This document shows, piece by piece, positions 23,279 through 33,670 of a stretch of DNA of 64,000 nt. The position numbers were made by a program, and so were the translations under genes. Below the pieces are notes generated by a model. The model searched no databases and was not told the DNA's origin. It saw only the letters and a list, made by a program, of their open reading frames with translations. Position 1 is the stretch's first letter; each line of letters begins with the position of its first letter. Source of the stretch: Boesenbergia rotunda (Eukaryota; Streptophyta; Magnoliopsida; Zingiberales; Zingiberaceae); contig JAGFNQ010004019.1 in NCBI GenBank assembly GCA_024364735.1, positions 147,636-211,635 of the forward strand, written 5' to 3'.

Positions 23279-24783
23279 TCACGCTTTTCGTTGATTTTTG
23301 CGGGGGTGGATAAAGGAGATAAAGGATCTTTGGGTCGATCTTGATTTATATCCTATCCCAGATTTGTGGTACATGCCCTTTTGTGATCCAAGAATAAGGT
23401 CAAGGTTCTTGGATCGGGTTGTGAAAGTTGCTAGTAGATCCTTAAGTTTTAGGACTTCGCCCTTTAGGGTTGAGTTTTCATTTTCAAGCTCAATTAATTT
23501 TTGATTTTGAGTTTGTTCAGATAATGTTCTGGTATTAATTAATTGCTCCTTAAGGTCTTGATTTTCCTTAAGGAGCTGGTCATTTCTAGATTCAGATGCA
23601 AGCAATTTTTTATTTAAAGCAGAGATAATCTTAAAAAAATATTGATTAACTGAATCTAAATATACCTTAGTCGAGTCATCCGAAAAGAGTCCGATCTCTT
23701 GACTCGACTCGTATTCGGAATCTTCGTCGTGCTCTGAGTCTGACCCGGGTCCGGTTGCCATTAGTGCGAGATAGTTTGAGTTCCTTGGTGGTTCATCGTC
23801 GGAGTCGTCTGTACTGTCGTCCCAAGTGGCTTGAAGAGCCTTCTTCTTCTTATTCTTCTTGGGTTGATTCTCCTTTTTGTAGGGGCATTCGTGTTTGAAG
23901 TGTCCTTTTCTGTTGCAGCCGAAGCAGGTTATTTTACTTTTGTCTTCACTGCTGGTGGGCTTCATTATCCTCTGGAGATTCTTTCTTGAGAACTGGCTTT
24001 TCTTTTGGCGAAGACCTTCCTTACTAGGTTGACCATTTGTTCCTCATCATCTGGGTCTGAGTCTGACTCTTCTTCTGATTCCTGAATTTTCTTCTTTGAC
24101 TTGCCTTCTTTTGAGGAACCTGCAAATAAGGCAAACCCTTTCTCGGCCTTGGCGTTAGTCTGTTCATGCAGTTCTAATTCACAAAACAATTCATCTAAAT
24201 TAATTTTAGAAAGGTTCCTAGAAATTTTATAAACATCTATAATAGATGCCCATAGTGAATTTCTAGGGAAAGCATTTAAAGCATACCTTATGATGTCTCT
24301 GTTTTCTTGTTTGTGCCCGATTAGGTGGAGTCCATTTAGTATGTCCTTGATTCGGGCGTGAAGTTGGCTTGCAGATTCTCCTTCCTGCATTTTTATGTTA
24401 AATTATTTATTTAAAAGTAAATCCCTTTTTGTTACCTTTGCATCAGAGGTGCCTTCATGTAGTTCAATCAGTTTGTCCCAGAGCTCTTTGGCAGATTCAG
24501 TTGGGCCGATACGGTTCAATTCCTCTTTTGTTAGTCCGCACTGGAGGGTGTTCTGCGCCTTGTACACAGTCTGGGCCTTTCTCTTCATATCAAGGTTCCA
24601 TCTGTCAGGCTTCAGTGGTGCATTGTTTCCCTCGTCCATTGGTGGTTCGTAGCCAGATTGCACCGCGAACCATTGATCCATGTCTGTCTTTAGGTACACC
24701 TCCATTCTTCGTTTCCAGTAAGGGAAGTCTTCCCCATTGAAGAGTGGAGGAAGGGCAGTGCTAAACCCTTCACCTTGAGCCAT
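23279..24783 (-). pseudogene. gag: C: gag (capsid, zinc knuckle, coiled coil)
   Basis: The start is taken at the MAQGEGF methionine (24783), which fits the usual Gag start of this group. A UBN2-type capsid domain follows (PPLFNGEDFPYWKRRMEVYL). An in-frame TAA near 24402 replaces a leucine codon, and the frame then resumes to 23967. A frameshift near 23970-23990 leads into the last part, which has the zinc knuckle CFGCNRKGHFKHEC, an acidic Ser/Asp stretch, and a Leu/Glu/Lys-rich coiled coil of about 80 residues (about 23640-23400). The long C-terminal coil is typical of SIRE-type Gag. Two lesions make it non-functional as read. Confidence 0.9.
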
Positions 24784-25045
24784 CTGAAATAGACCACACA
24801 AAAACTTGTCCAAAGACTAGGTCTTGGATTAGTAGTGTGGTAGGAAAAGGAGAAGAGAGAGAAAGAGCGACTCGAAATGGTGTTGCACCAAATTCGAGTA
24901 AAATCAAACGAACGAAAAAAAAAATAATCCAAATCTAGGCAACAATACCTAATTTAGATCATGTGTAGCGAAAAACCAAAAATCGAAAAAAGAACTGGAT
25001 TTCCCCCGGCTCTTATGGTGGTTGCACCGATACAGAGCGAACTTA

Positions 25046-25057
25046 GCTCTGATACCA
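25046..25057 (-). promoter_or_regulatory. C: primer-binding site, initiator tRNA-Met
   Basis: The minus strand reads TGGTATCAGAGC two bases after the LTR. The leader between it and gag (24784-25045) shows nothing else. Confidence 0.92.
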
Positions 25058-25533
25058 CTTGTAGGATCGATGCACGTGAGAGGGGGGGTGAATCACGTGA
25101 CTTTTTCAAAAAATCAGAGCACTTTAAAAAGCGTGCACAGCGGAAAAATTAAAACACGAACGAAAAACCAATACAAACGACACAGGTAGTTTTACTTCGT
25201 TCGGAGCCTTCGGCGACTCCTACTCGAAGGCCCAGGTCCCTCGGACCTTTCCATTAGGCAATCCACTAAAACTCTCTACCGGTAAGCCCCGATAGAGTAG
25301 GCGAGTACAAAAGAATTGAAAGTGTGGCAACCCCACACTTTCAAGTAATTAAATGCAATAAAGTATTAAAAAAAATACGCTCTTCTTTTTACCGACGTCC
25401 GGAGTAGGTCGACTCTTTCGGGGCAGCAGGACGTCGTCGGCTCGAGGTGAAGCATTTCCGGAGCAAGGCGCGAGCGTAGAAGAACTTTGAGGCGTTGGAA
25501 GAATTGTTGTTCGAAGTATGGGGTCGAGGGCCC

Positions 25534-25541
25534 TTTATATA
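25534..25541 (-). promoter_or_regulatory. C LTR: TATA box
   Basis: The minus strand reads TATATAAA, followed by GGGCCCTCGACCCC. The same pair is found in B, N1 and K, always just downstream of the GGGCGCCC cluster, which marks the likely transcription start of the family. Confidence 0.7.
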
Positions 25542-25544
25542 GGG

Positions 25545-25860
25545 CCTGGGGGGCTCCCCCCACGTGGCCTCTGATCCGCAGAGCTCTCGGTCGCATCTGA
25601 TCCTCTGGATCCGCTTTGACCTGGGCGCCCGGAGCGCTCGGGGCGCCCGCATTGACCGGGTCAAAGTCCTATCTCCTTAGCTTCGAGGGGTTCGGTTTGA
25701 GGTATGCGAATGGGGGCGCCCGCAGAGCAGGGGGCGCCCGGGAGCAGCGGGGGCGCCCGGAAGTACCGGGGCGCCCGACCCAGCATGTATTCGAACCCTC
25801 TTTTGCTTTACCTGTTTTGTATGGCCCTTAGGGGCGCCCGGGACACTCCGGGCGCCCTAC
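25545..25860. repeat. C LTR: cluster of GGGCGCCC palindromes
   Basis: Nine or so copies of GGGCGCCCGG-like words, some only 19-21 bp apart, lie directly upstream of the TATA box on the minus strand. They are strongly CpG-rich within an AT-rich element. Confidence 0.88.
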
Positions 25861-26464
25861 TCAGCTACTACCTCACTCCTTTGAGGCTATCTGAGCTGCA
25901 GACACTCCTTCCTTTGGTCCTGCATCCAGGGTTAGTCCAAAACACAATAAAACACAGTGTTAGATTATACAGCCTTAGCTGTCTTGGTTCTGACTTTGGT
26001 CTCCGAAATGGAGCCCTAGGTCGAACCGACGCCTACTGTTCCCTCGACGGGGAACGCGTCCTCTCCTACTCCTCCAGTGACTTACCTCACTTACCCTTTG
26101 TGCAGCTTTACTTGACTTCTTGACCCACCAGGACTTCCTGCCAAGGCTCAACCACCCTGGTCTTCCTGCCAAGTCTCAACCAACTTGGTCTTCAGCCAGT
26201 TGTCAGGTCCCGCGGACCCAACCGGACTTCCCGCCAAGACTCAACCATCCTTGACTTCAGCCTGGTGTCTGGTCCTAAGTCTTTCAACCCTGCACACTTA
26301 GTAAAGAGGTTAAAAACCAACACCCCTAACTTTAACCACTTTGTCATACATCAAAACCCGAGTTTGACCGTTAGTGCAAACTGCACCAACACTAACCTTA
26401 AACATATTCACACATACACATCAAAACCATGATCTTCCAATCATTTTAGGGCCGATTGCCTCAA

Positions 26465-26705
26465 CACACAGGTTTACATTGATAATATAAGTTCAATTAA
26501 TCTAACTAAAAACCCAATTCAACACTCTAGGACTAAACACATAGAAGTCAAACACTACTTCATAAGAGATCATGTAGCCAGGGGTGGGATAGTCCTTAAG
26601 CATGTAGATTCAAAATCTAACTTAGCTGACATATTCACCAAACCCCTACCTGAGTCTGAGTTCAGTTTACTATGAAGGCAGTTAGGGTTATGCTTGGTAG
26701 AATAG
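26465..26705 (+). pseudogene. pol: B: C-terminal fragment of copia RNase H
   Basis: The frame from TQVYIDNISS through KHIEVKH to ADIFTKPLPESEF is recognisable and ends at a TAG (26703-26705). One in-frame stop lies near 26672. It is the counterpart of 1617-1856 in A. The 70 bp before it (26392-26464) have no clear match. Confidence 0.88.
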
Positions 26706-27444
26706 GATTAATTTACTCATATTGGTTTTCAAAAAACTATTTTATTTGCTGCAAAATCATTTATTAATTTTCATTATGTTATTTAAAATGATTTTTCTGA
26801 CTTAGTTTTTTAATAAAAACTACCCCCTTAAAAACTAGGGCTTTTTCGCAAATGGACTTAGCCTAGGCCCTAACCCTAGAAATGCATGCACCTATAGATC
26901 TAGAATCCAGCATCTCACAAGCACCTTAGGGTACTTTTGATTGATAACCTAGAATGGGTTGAGATGCTTAGGTCTTTGCCTTGATTCAAGATGCTTAAGT
27001 CGGTGCATCTGCAGTAATTAGTGTTGGATCGAGAGAACCGATAGAGGGGGGGGGTGAATATCGAAAAATGTTCGGATTTAAAAGAGAATGCGTAGCGGAA
27101 GATTAAAAACAAACACACCCAAACACCAAGTCTTTTACTTGGTTCGGAGCCTAGGTCGACTCCTACTCCATGGCCCACGGTCGCTGACCATTTACTACGG
27201 GCAATACTATAATCGCGCAAAATCAGTTACAGAAATGGAATTAGAGTTGAAGTGCAGTACTGAAATTAAACTCTTCATTTTACTAACGTCCGGTGTAGAT
27301 TACTTTTTCCAGAGCAGTAGGACGTCGTCGGCGCTTGTATCTTGAGTCGGGAGGTTGCCGGAGCAGAGCGCGGAAGCAGAAGAGCGTGAAAGCATTGAAT
27401 GAATTCGTTGTCTGAAGCCTCGGGGTCGAGGGCCCTTTTATAGG

Positions 27445-27805
27445 CCCTGGGGGCGCCCGGAACATCGGGGGCGCCCCCCCACGTGTTGGAAAATCCGCCT
27501 TTAACTCGGTCAGCTTCTGATCCCTTCAAACTCGGGATCAGATCTTGACCGGGGCGCCCGGGACGCTGGGGGCGCCCGGATTGACCGGGTCAAACTCTTA
27601 TCCTCTTGGCTTCGCTGGAGCTGCTTCGGTAGCTTCACCTGGGGGCGCCCGGAGCGCTGGGGGCGCCCGGAGCGCTGGGGGTGCCCGGGTGCAGCGGGGG
27701 CGCCCGGGAGAATGGGGGCGCCCCGAACATGAACTGTTGAAGCCTTCCTTTGCATTATGTGTTTTGTTTTCACCTTGGGGGCGCCCGGGACACTCCGGGC
27801 GCCCT
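27445..27805. repeat. N1 3' LTR: GGGCGCCC palindrome cluster
   Basis: About ten GGGCGCCC-type words lie upstream of the TATA box, including a tight run near 27642-27725 with 19-21-bp spacing. Confidence 0.88.
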
Positions 27806-28079
27806 GGTCAGCTGTTGCCTCACTCCTTTGAGGCTCTCTGAGCTGCAGACACTCGTTCCTTCGGTCCTGCATCCAGGGTTAGTCCAAAACACTATAAAGC
27901 AACAAGATGTTAGTTTATACAGCCTTAGCTGTCTTGGTTCTGACTTTGGGTCTCCAAAATGGAACCCTAGGTCGAACCGACGCCTACTGTTCCCTCGACG
28001 GGGAACGCGCCCTCACCTACTCCTCTCGGGAGAATGTACCTGATGCCGACCGGCTCCTCCGGTTGGACTTTTGCCCAGT

Positions 28080-28480
28080 AGTCCTTCGCCAGGCGCCTAG
28101 CTGTCCTTCGCCAGGTCTTCAGTACCAAGCTGCCCTGTGCCTGGTGCCTAGCTGTCCTTCGCTAGGGCTTTGTATCCTGGCATTCCTTCACCAAGTGCCT
28201 AGTAGTCCTTCGCTAGGGCTTTGTATCCTGGCATTCCTTCGCCAGGTGCCTAGCAGTCCTTTGCTAGGGCTTTGTATCCTGGCATTCCTTCGCCAGGTGC
28301 CTAGCATCCTTCGCTAGGGCTTTGTATCCTAGCATTCCTTCGCCAGGTGCCTAGCAGCCTTTCGCTAGGACTTTGTTTCCTGGCAGCCCTTCGCCAGGTG
28401 CCTAGCAGCCCTTCGTTAGGACCTTGTTTCCTGGCAGCCCTTCGCCAGGTGCCTAGCAGCCCTTCACTAGGACTTTTCCT
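28080..28480 (-). repeat. N1 3' LTR: minisatellite
   Basis: Head-to-tail units of about 20 bp alternate CCTTCGCCAGGTGCCTAGCA with CCTTCGCTAGGGCTTTGTAT forms, giving a compound period of about 57 bp. The matching array in the 5' LTR is 34700-35080 and differs in copy number. Confidence 0.88.
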
Positions 28481-28579
28481 GCACACTTGAGTAACATTGT
28501 TAGATCACCAATAATACTTAACTTTGAACCCTTTGCCAATATCATAACAAGGTTCGATATGGTGCTTCCTGCACCAACA

Positions 28580-28596
28580 ATCTCCCCATTTTTGAT
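28580..28596 (-). promoter_or_regulatory. N1: polypurine tract
   Basis: The minus strand reads ATCAAAAATGGGGAGAT against the LTR. A T interrupts the A/G run. Confidence 0.82.
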
Positions 28597-29879
28597 TTAT
28601 GGCAACACGATTCAAAGTTAAGTAAAAATTACAACAGTTTAAGCAAGAATGTTAAGACCAATAAAACATAGCAGTTCTGAACATTCTAAAACCAATGTAA
28701 TTTGAACAGAAAAAAAATTTCTCATACTCCCCCTGAATCATTGTGTTATAAAATACTTAACCTAACACTTAACTTTGACCCTTCCTCCCCCTTTGACATA
28801 TATCAAAAACAAACATGGGTGAACAAGGTAAAGTAAAAAGTTTTTGCAAACCTAAATTTTGTTACAAAACTTTTACTTGGCTTTGCAAAAAGAATTTTAC
28901 TTAGGCAAAATTTTGAAGCCAAATTTCCCTAACAAATGGTTCAACTTTGAGAATTGGGAGAAAATTTGTTTTAAAAGACTTTGTTTGGAAAATACTTTGT
29001 GTATTTTGAAAAACAAAATCTTTAAAAAATTTCTAAACAAGTTTTTTTTAAAAAAAAACTTTACTTAGAACCATTTGTCAAAATTTCAAAAAGTTTTTGC
29101 TCAGACAAATTTACTAAGAAAACTTTTACTTAGAAAAAAAACATGTACTTAAAAACATTTGAAACATTTAGACATACTTAAAAAAATTTTGAAGCACTAG
29201 AAATACTTGAAAGCACTTGAAGTAGTTTGAAATTTTAACAGCACCTGGCACTTAAAAACAATTTGAAGTACTTAGACATTTTTAAAGTACTTTACAATAT
29301 TCTTAGACCAATTTTAAAGCACTTAGAAATACTTAGCTATTTGTGAAAATGAGATAAAAAAAAATTCTCTCTCTATTCTATTTCTCTCCCCCTTGGCCAT
29401 ATATCAATAAGGAGGTTTTGAAAGAAGATTTAAGAAAGAAATGTGTGTATCAGAGTTTATGAGCTTTGAAAATAAAAATACTTGTTATAATTCTGAAAGT
29501 ATAGCAAGTAGCTTAAATTGTACCAATGAAAACTTCACTTTGAAAAGTATTGTGAATTTTAAAAAATATTTTGTATTAGTAGGCAAGGTTTTAGAAAATT
29601 CACGTACTTAGAATACTATTGCTTTAGAAAAGTATTAGTACTCTTTGAAAATATTATATTTTGAAAAATAGAAGTACTTTTGAAAGATATTATGCAATTT
29701 TTGAAAAATATAAGTACTTTTTAAAAAAATATGTATTTTTGAAAAATATGCAAGTACAAAAAAAATAGATTGAGCCTTTTTGGAAAGTCTAGGTATTGTT
29801 TTTGGAAACTATTACACTTTGAAAAATATAAATAATTTCTGAAAAGTATTATGCATTTTGAAAACATAATATTTTACTT

Positions 29880-30610
29880 GACTAGGTTTCTTTTCCAGTC
29901 TGACACAATCCTAGGAAACCTTGTTAGCTGCAAGGACATTTTCCTAAGTGTCCTGGAAATTCTCAAGACTCAAGCAAATATTATTTCAAAAGGTATAAAA
30001 AAATGATTTTATAAGACATAATAATATTTTGTATGATAAATTACTTATGTTTTCGACACAATTTTGAAAATATAGTGTATGAAAACATATTATTTAGAAA
30101 TATTTGATAACTCTTTTAATTTGACCTCCCCCTAAACTTGATACAGTCCTTGGAAGCTTGTTGACCACAAGTATTCTTCCTCTGAGTTCTTAGGGTTCAG
30201 TTCAGATCAAAAGAATTATTTAATAATTTCAAAAATAATTGCTAAGGAGAATACTTGCTAGAAATAATTTCTTTTAAATTTAGACTCCCCATAAATTTGA
30301 CACATCCTAGGAGTCCTTGTAGGTCATGAAGTGGACCTTCCTCTGTGTCTTTAGGGTTTGTCAAAATCAAAAGGGAATCAAGCACAATTCTTAAAATGAA
30401 TTTTGAAATATTAACATTTCAAAAAAAATAATTATTTGAAAGACATATGATAGCATAGTTTTTGAAAAAAACATAAGTGATAGTTTGAAAACATAGTATT
30501 TTTTAAACTTCTTCTTTTAATTTGAACTCCCCCTAAACCTGACACAGTCCTAGGAGGCTTGTTGACCACAAGTTAATCCTCCTCTTAGTCTTAGGGTTTG
30601 ATTCAAACAA
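29880..30610 (-). repeat. N1: four diverged copies of a ~90-bp segment
   Basis: Copies start near 29880, 30120, 30277 and 30518. Each has a CTCCCC(C)TAAA-like opening, a TGACACAGTCCTAGGA core, a TTGTTGACCACAAG-like middle and a TTAGGGTT end. They are spaced unevenly (about 240, 157 and 241 bp) by AT-rich filler. I do not recognise the source. Confidence 0.75.
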
Positions 30611-30949
30611 AAGGAGAAGGAAACTAAGTTTAAAAAAGTATTTTTTTAATGATTTGAAACATAATTTCATTCTCCTATTTGAGAAAATGAATATTGAAAA
30701 CTGAAAAGGGGAAATGATTTTAAAAAATAGAAGTTTTTTTTTAAGTCCCAAAAAAATATAAATATCTAAGTCCGGACTGCAGACAAAAAAATTATCCTAA
30801 GTAATCCCAAGGTGACTTTTTGCCATACAAGAATAAACTGAATGTCTGAAAGAAATGTTTGTATAATGGTAAAGGAATGAAATAAATGTTATGAAATAAA
30901 TTTCAGGTTAGTGAACAAAAGAGACTTGATTTTAATTACAATGATTTGA

Positions 30950-31380
30950 AACATTAACTCTTAGTTAAAAAGTTAAATTTGATTTTTGAGAAAATTAAAA
31001 TTTAGAGGGTTAAGTTTGTTTAATTGAATTAAATTTTAATTTTGAAAGTTGTTTGGTTGAATTAAATTTGAATTTTAAAGGTTGTTGAATTAAAAGTTAG
31101 TTGTATTAAATTTGAATTTTAAAAGTCAGATGAATTAAATTTGAATTTTAAAAGTCAGATGAATTAAATTTGAATATTGATTGAGTTAAATTTAATTTAT
31201 TAAAATTTAATTAAATTTAATTGATTTAATTAAGATTTAATTAAATTTAATTGACTTAATTAAGATTTAATTGAATTTAATTGATTTAATTAAGATTTAA
31301 TTTAATTTAATTAACTTAATTAAGATTTAATTTAATTGATTTAATTAAGATTTAATTTTGATTTAATTGAATTAATTTGG
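30950..31380. repeat. N1: AT-rich tandem repeats
   Basis: First come GAATTAAATTTGAATTTTAAA units, then (31180-31380) TTTAATTGATTTAATTAAGA-like units of about 30 bp, partly palindromic. This is the position occupied by another AT-rich array in C. Confidence 0.85.
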
Positions 31381-32018
31381 TTGGGTTGGACTCAACTTTT
31401 AGGTCCTAAGCATCTCACCCATTTCTAAGTGACAAAACAGGATATCCTTAACTGTTTTGTGAGATGCATATTTTAATAGAAAGGTTTATTTTAAAAAGGT
31501 CATGATTAATTTTGAAAAGTTAAATTAATTTTTAAACCCAATTTAAATTTATTTTGAAAAAAGATATTTGAATCTAAAATTAACTGAAAATTTGTGTTAG
31601 ATTTGAATTTAACAAAGAGTAAATTGAATTTGAATTTCAAAAATTAGCTTCCAGGTCTTGGCGAGGCACAAGGCCTTCTTTGGCCGTAGCCTTATTGGAT
31701 CATCAACCCTTTCCTAGACAAAGCCTTTTAGTGAAATTTCATCTTCAAAATTACTTTTTGGTAAATTCTGGTCTAACTAGTTTGGGTCTTGGATCGGTAG
31801 CTTCGGCTAGTTTCACCAGTCTAAAGAGACCAAGTAGTGTATACTTGACCTTATTAGAAAAGGCTTCCCTAACGTACTATCATCTCACCTCCACCCAATA
31901 CTATGTTGTTCAAATTTTAGTTAAGTTGGTTCAGTCCTTAAACTAACCAGTCCTAATTCTAAGCAATAAAAGCAAAACTAAAAATAAAAAGAAACACACA
32001 ATTAAAGCAAACAATTAT

Positions 32019-33137
32019 CTAAGTAAGGTCACAATTGGAGTAATACTCTGGATTTTCGAAATCCGCAAGATTATGAATTAAATTTTCTAACATATTGACC
32101 TTATGTTTTAGGGTTTCATTTTCTTGCTTCAATTTTCTGAAATTTGCCTTAATTAATTTACATGAATCAATCACATTATTCAAGGTAAATAACGGATTTT
32201 CAAATACTGTAAATTTACCTTTGTCGATTGTTTATCCTGCATTCTTGGTAGCTCTTTTATCTGTGCATTCACGTTGGTAATGCCCGAACTCCTGGCACTT
32301 GAAGCATTGGATGCGACTTTTGTCCCTTCGTGCTTTTGGAACTGGTTCCTTTGTCGCCATCAGTGGTGTTGTTTGAATCTTACAAGTAGGACACTCACTT
32401 AGTTAGTGTCCTCTCTCCCTGCATGTGTAACAAATTACATGATTTTTAAAATCTGAATTTACACTTTTACCTTTTGGTTCTTTATTGGGAATCTCCCCCT
32501 TGATTCTTGCCGCCTCGGATTTAGGCTCATCTTCTGATTCTGTGTCTGAGTCGGACTTGGGTACTAGTTGAAGCTCCTTCTTTGGTGGTTCTTTAGGATT
32601 TTTCCTTGCAAAAGAATTTACAACATCCTCGACCATTACAATATCTATTTGATTATTTAATTCTAATTTTGAAAGGAATTCAAAATCAGTTACCGTCTCA
32701 GTCAATTCGTCGTCTGATTCTGGTTCGACTTCGGGTTCAGACTCTAACTCGGCTGTTTGTGCTTGGACCGAAAGGGCAAGATAACTTACCTGATCTTCTT
32801 CTTCATCTGAGATCTCTTGATGAAGGTCAATCAGTTTTTCCCAGATTTCTCTAGCACATCTGCATGGACCTACTAGCTCGAGTTGCTCTTTGGTTAGGCC
32901 ACATTCTAGAATTGCAGTTGCCCTTGCATCGGTCTCGATTTGGTTGAGGGTGTGTTCATCCAGTTTGTCCCACTCGATTGATGACTTATCTTCTTCGGGA
33001 AACGAGAATCCCGTTTGGATGATCTGCCACAAGTCCATGTGGGCCTTCAGAAGGGACTCCATTTGACATCTCCAAAACGTGAAGTTCTCGCCGGAGAATA
33101 GCGGTGGACGTGCACTGTTCCACTCTTGGTTGGTCAT
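32019..33137 (-). pseudogene. gag: N1: shortened gag with two zinc knuckles and coiled coil
   Basis: It starts at the methionine at 33137 (MTNQEWNSARPPLFSGENF). The front of a UBN2-type capsid domain is present to LIDLHQEISD. The frame then passes directly into the acidic region (EEEDQVSYLALS), which in C lies beyond the zinc knuckle, while about 130 residues of capsid are absent. A zinc knuckle CYTCRERGH...C near 32430 is cut by a TAA; a second, CFKCQEFGHYQREC, is near 32300. A further stop near 32236 precedes a Lys/Leu/Asn-rich coiled coil ending at 32019. The single frame survives apart from two nonsense codons, so decay is mild. Confidence 0.85.
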
Positions 33138-33656
33138 TTAATATAAACCTTGCTCACAAACAAAATAAAAAAATATACCAAGACTTGGTCTTGGATTAGT
33201 AGTGTGGGGGAGAAAAGATATAGCCCAACAAAAATATTGCATGAATTTCGAGGTAAAATAATAATAAAAAATTATGACAAATTTTTGAAAATGTTGATTT
33301 TATTATTTCTGATTAATGATGAAAAAGTAAGAAGTCAATGTAAAAAAAAGTTTGCTCGAATTAGGGTAGCACGAATTTCGATAAAAAAATATTAAAATAA
33401 TAATAAAAAAATTTATGACAAATTTTCAAAAGTTGATCGTTTTAACAATTGTAACATATGGTGAAAAAATGAGAATTCAAAATTGAAAAAGGCGAAAAAT
33501 TTGTAGGGTAGCACCTACAGATATTTTTTATTTTAAAATAAAAGGCAAAAAAGATCGAGTGGTGTTGATTAACTAGAAAGAAAAGAAATTAGATTAAAAA
33601 TTTTGTAAATCCGAATAACTTTCAAACTGGTGGTTGCACTAAGTTTGAACTACCCC

Positions 33657-33668
33657 GCTTTGATACCA
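33657..33668 (-). promoter_or_regulatory. N1: primer-binding site, initiator tRNA-Met
   Basis: The minus strand reads TGGTATCAAAGC two bases after the LTR, an 11 of 12 match. The leader 33138-33656 has no frame; a GAATTTCGA...AATAATAATAAAAAA...TTATGACAAATTTT segment occurs twice in it (about 33243-33300 and 33368-33440). Confidence 0.88.
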
Positions 33669-33670
33669 TT

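Larger units (their letters stand above)
17967..26391 (-). mobile_element. Element C: Ty1/copia retrotransposon, SIRE/Maximus-like
   Basis: The minus-strand order is 5' LTR (25060-26391), PBS, gag, AT-rich gag-pol spacer, pol, long post-pol region, polypurine tract, and 3' LTR (only 17967-18148 left of D). The right end abuts sequence continuous with element B, so C apparently inserted in B; the left part of B is not in the window. Coding regions carry a handful of stops and frameshifts, so the element is dead but fairly young. Confidence 0.92.
25060..26391 (-). repeat. C: 5' LTR, 1332 bp
   Basis: The minus strand starts TGTTGGTGCAGTTTGCAC at 26391 and ends ATCGATCCTACA at 25060. Inside, in transcription order, are four diverged ~29-bp repeats around CTGCCAAG..TCAACC (26118-26262), the CTC-rich block, a GGGCGCCC cluster, a TATA box and a U5 region. 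Confidence 0.93.
27022..28579 (-). repeat. N1: 3' LTR, 1558 bp
   Basis: The minus strand starts TGTTGGTGCAGGAAGCACC at 28579 and ends TCTCGATCCAACA at 27022. It carries the family TATA box (TATAAAA, 27436-27442) and the order minisatellite, CTC block, GGGCGCCC cluster, TATA. It is similar to the other LTR except for array length and scattered substitutions. Confidence 0.94.
28597..32018 (-). other. N1: 3.4-kb non-coding interior where pol is missing
   Basis: It is very AT-rich, with no credible reading frame. From right to left on the minus strand are a gag-pol spacer homologous to C (31645-31735), an AT-rich repeat, four copies of a ~90-bp segment, long stretches of AAATATT/TTGAAAA words, and a second purine block near 28785. 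A hairpin-forming inverted repeat is at 31409-31469. Confidence 0.8.

Noticed and set aside
25616..26123. Gly/Ala/Pro/Arg-rich frames in the GGGCGCCC clusters (also near 27545, 28301, 34192 and 36459)
   Set aside because: Their composition follows the repeat and the GC-rich islands; equivalent frames on the opposite strand are just as long.
28597..32018. Hidden pol remnants in N1
   Set aside because: I looked for the D-S-G, zinc-site, YVDD and TTEAEY signatures on both strands and saw none. A profile search would be needed to exclude very decayed traces.
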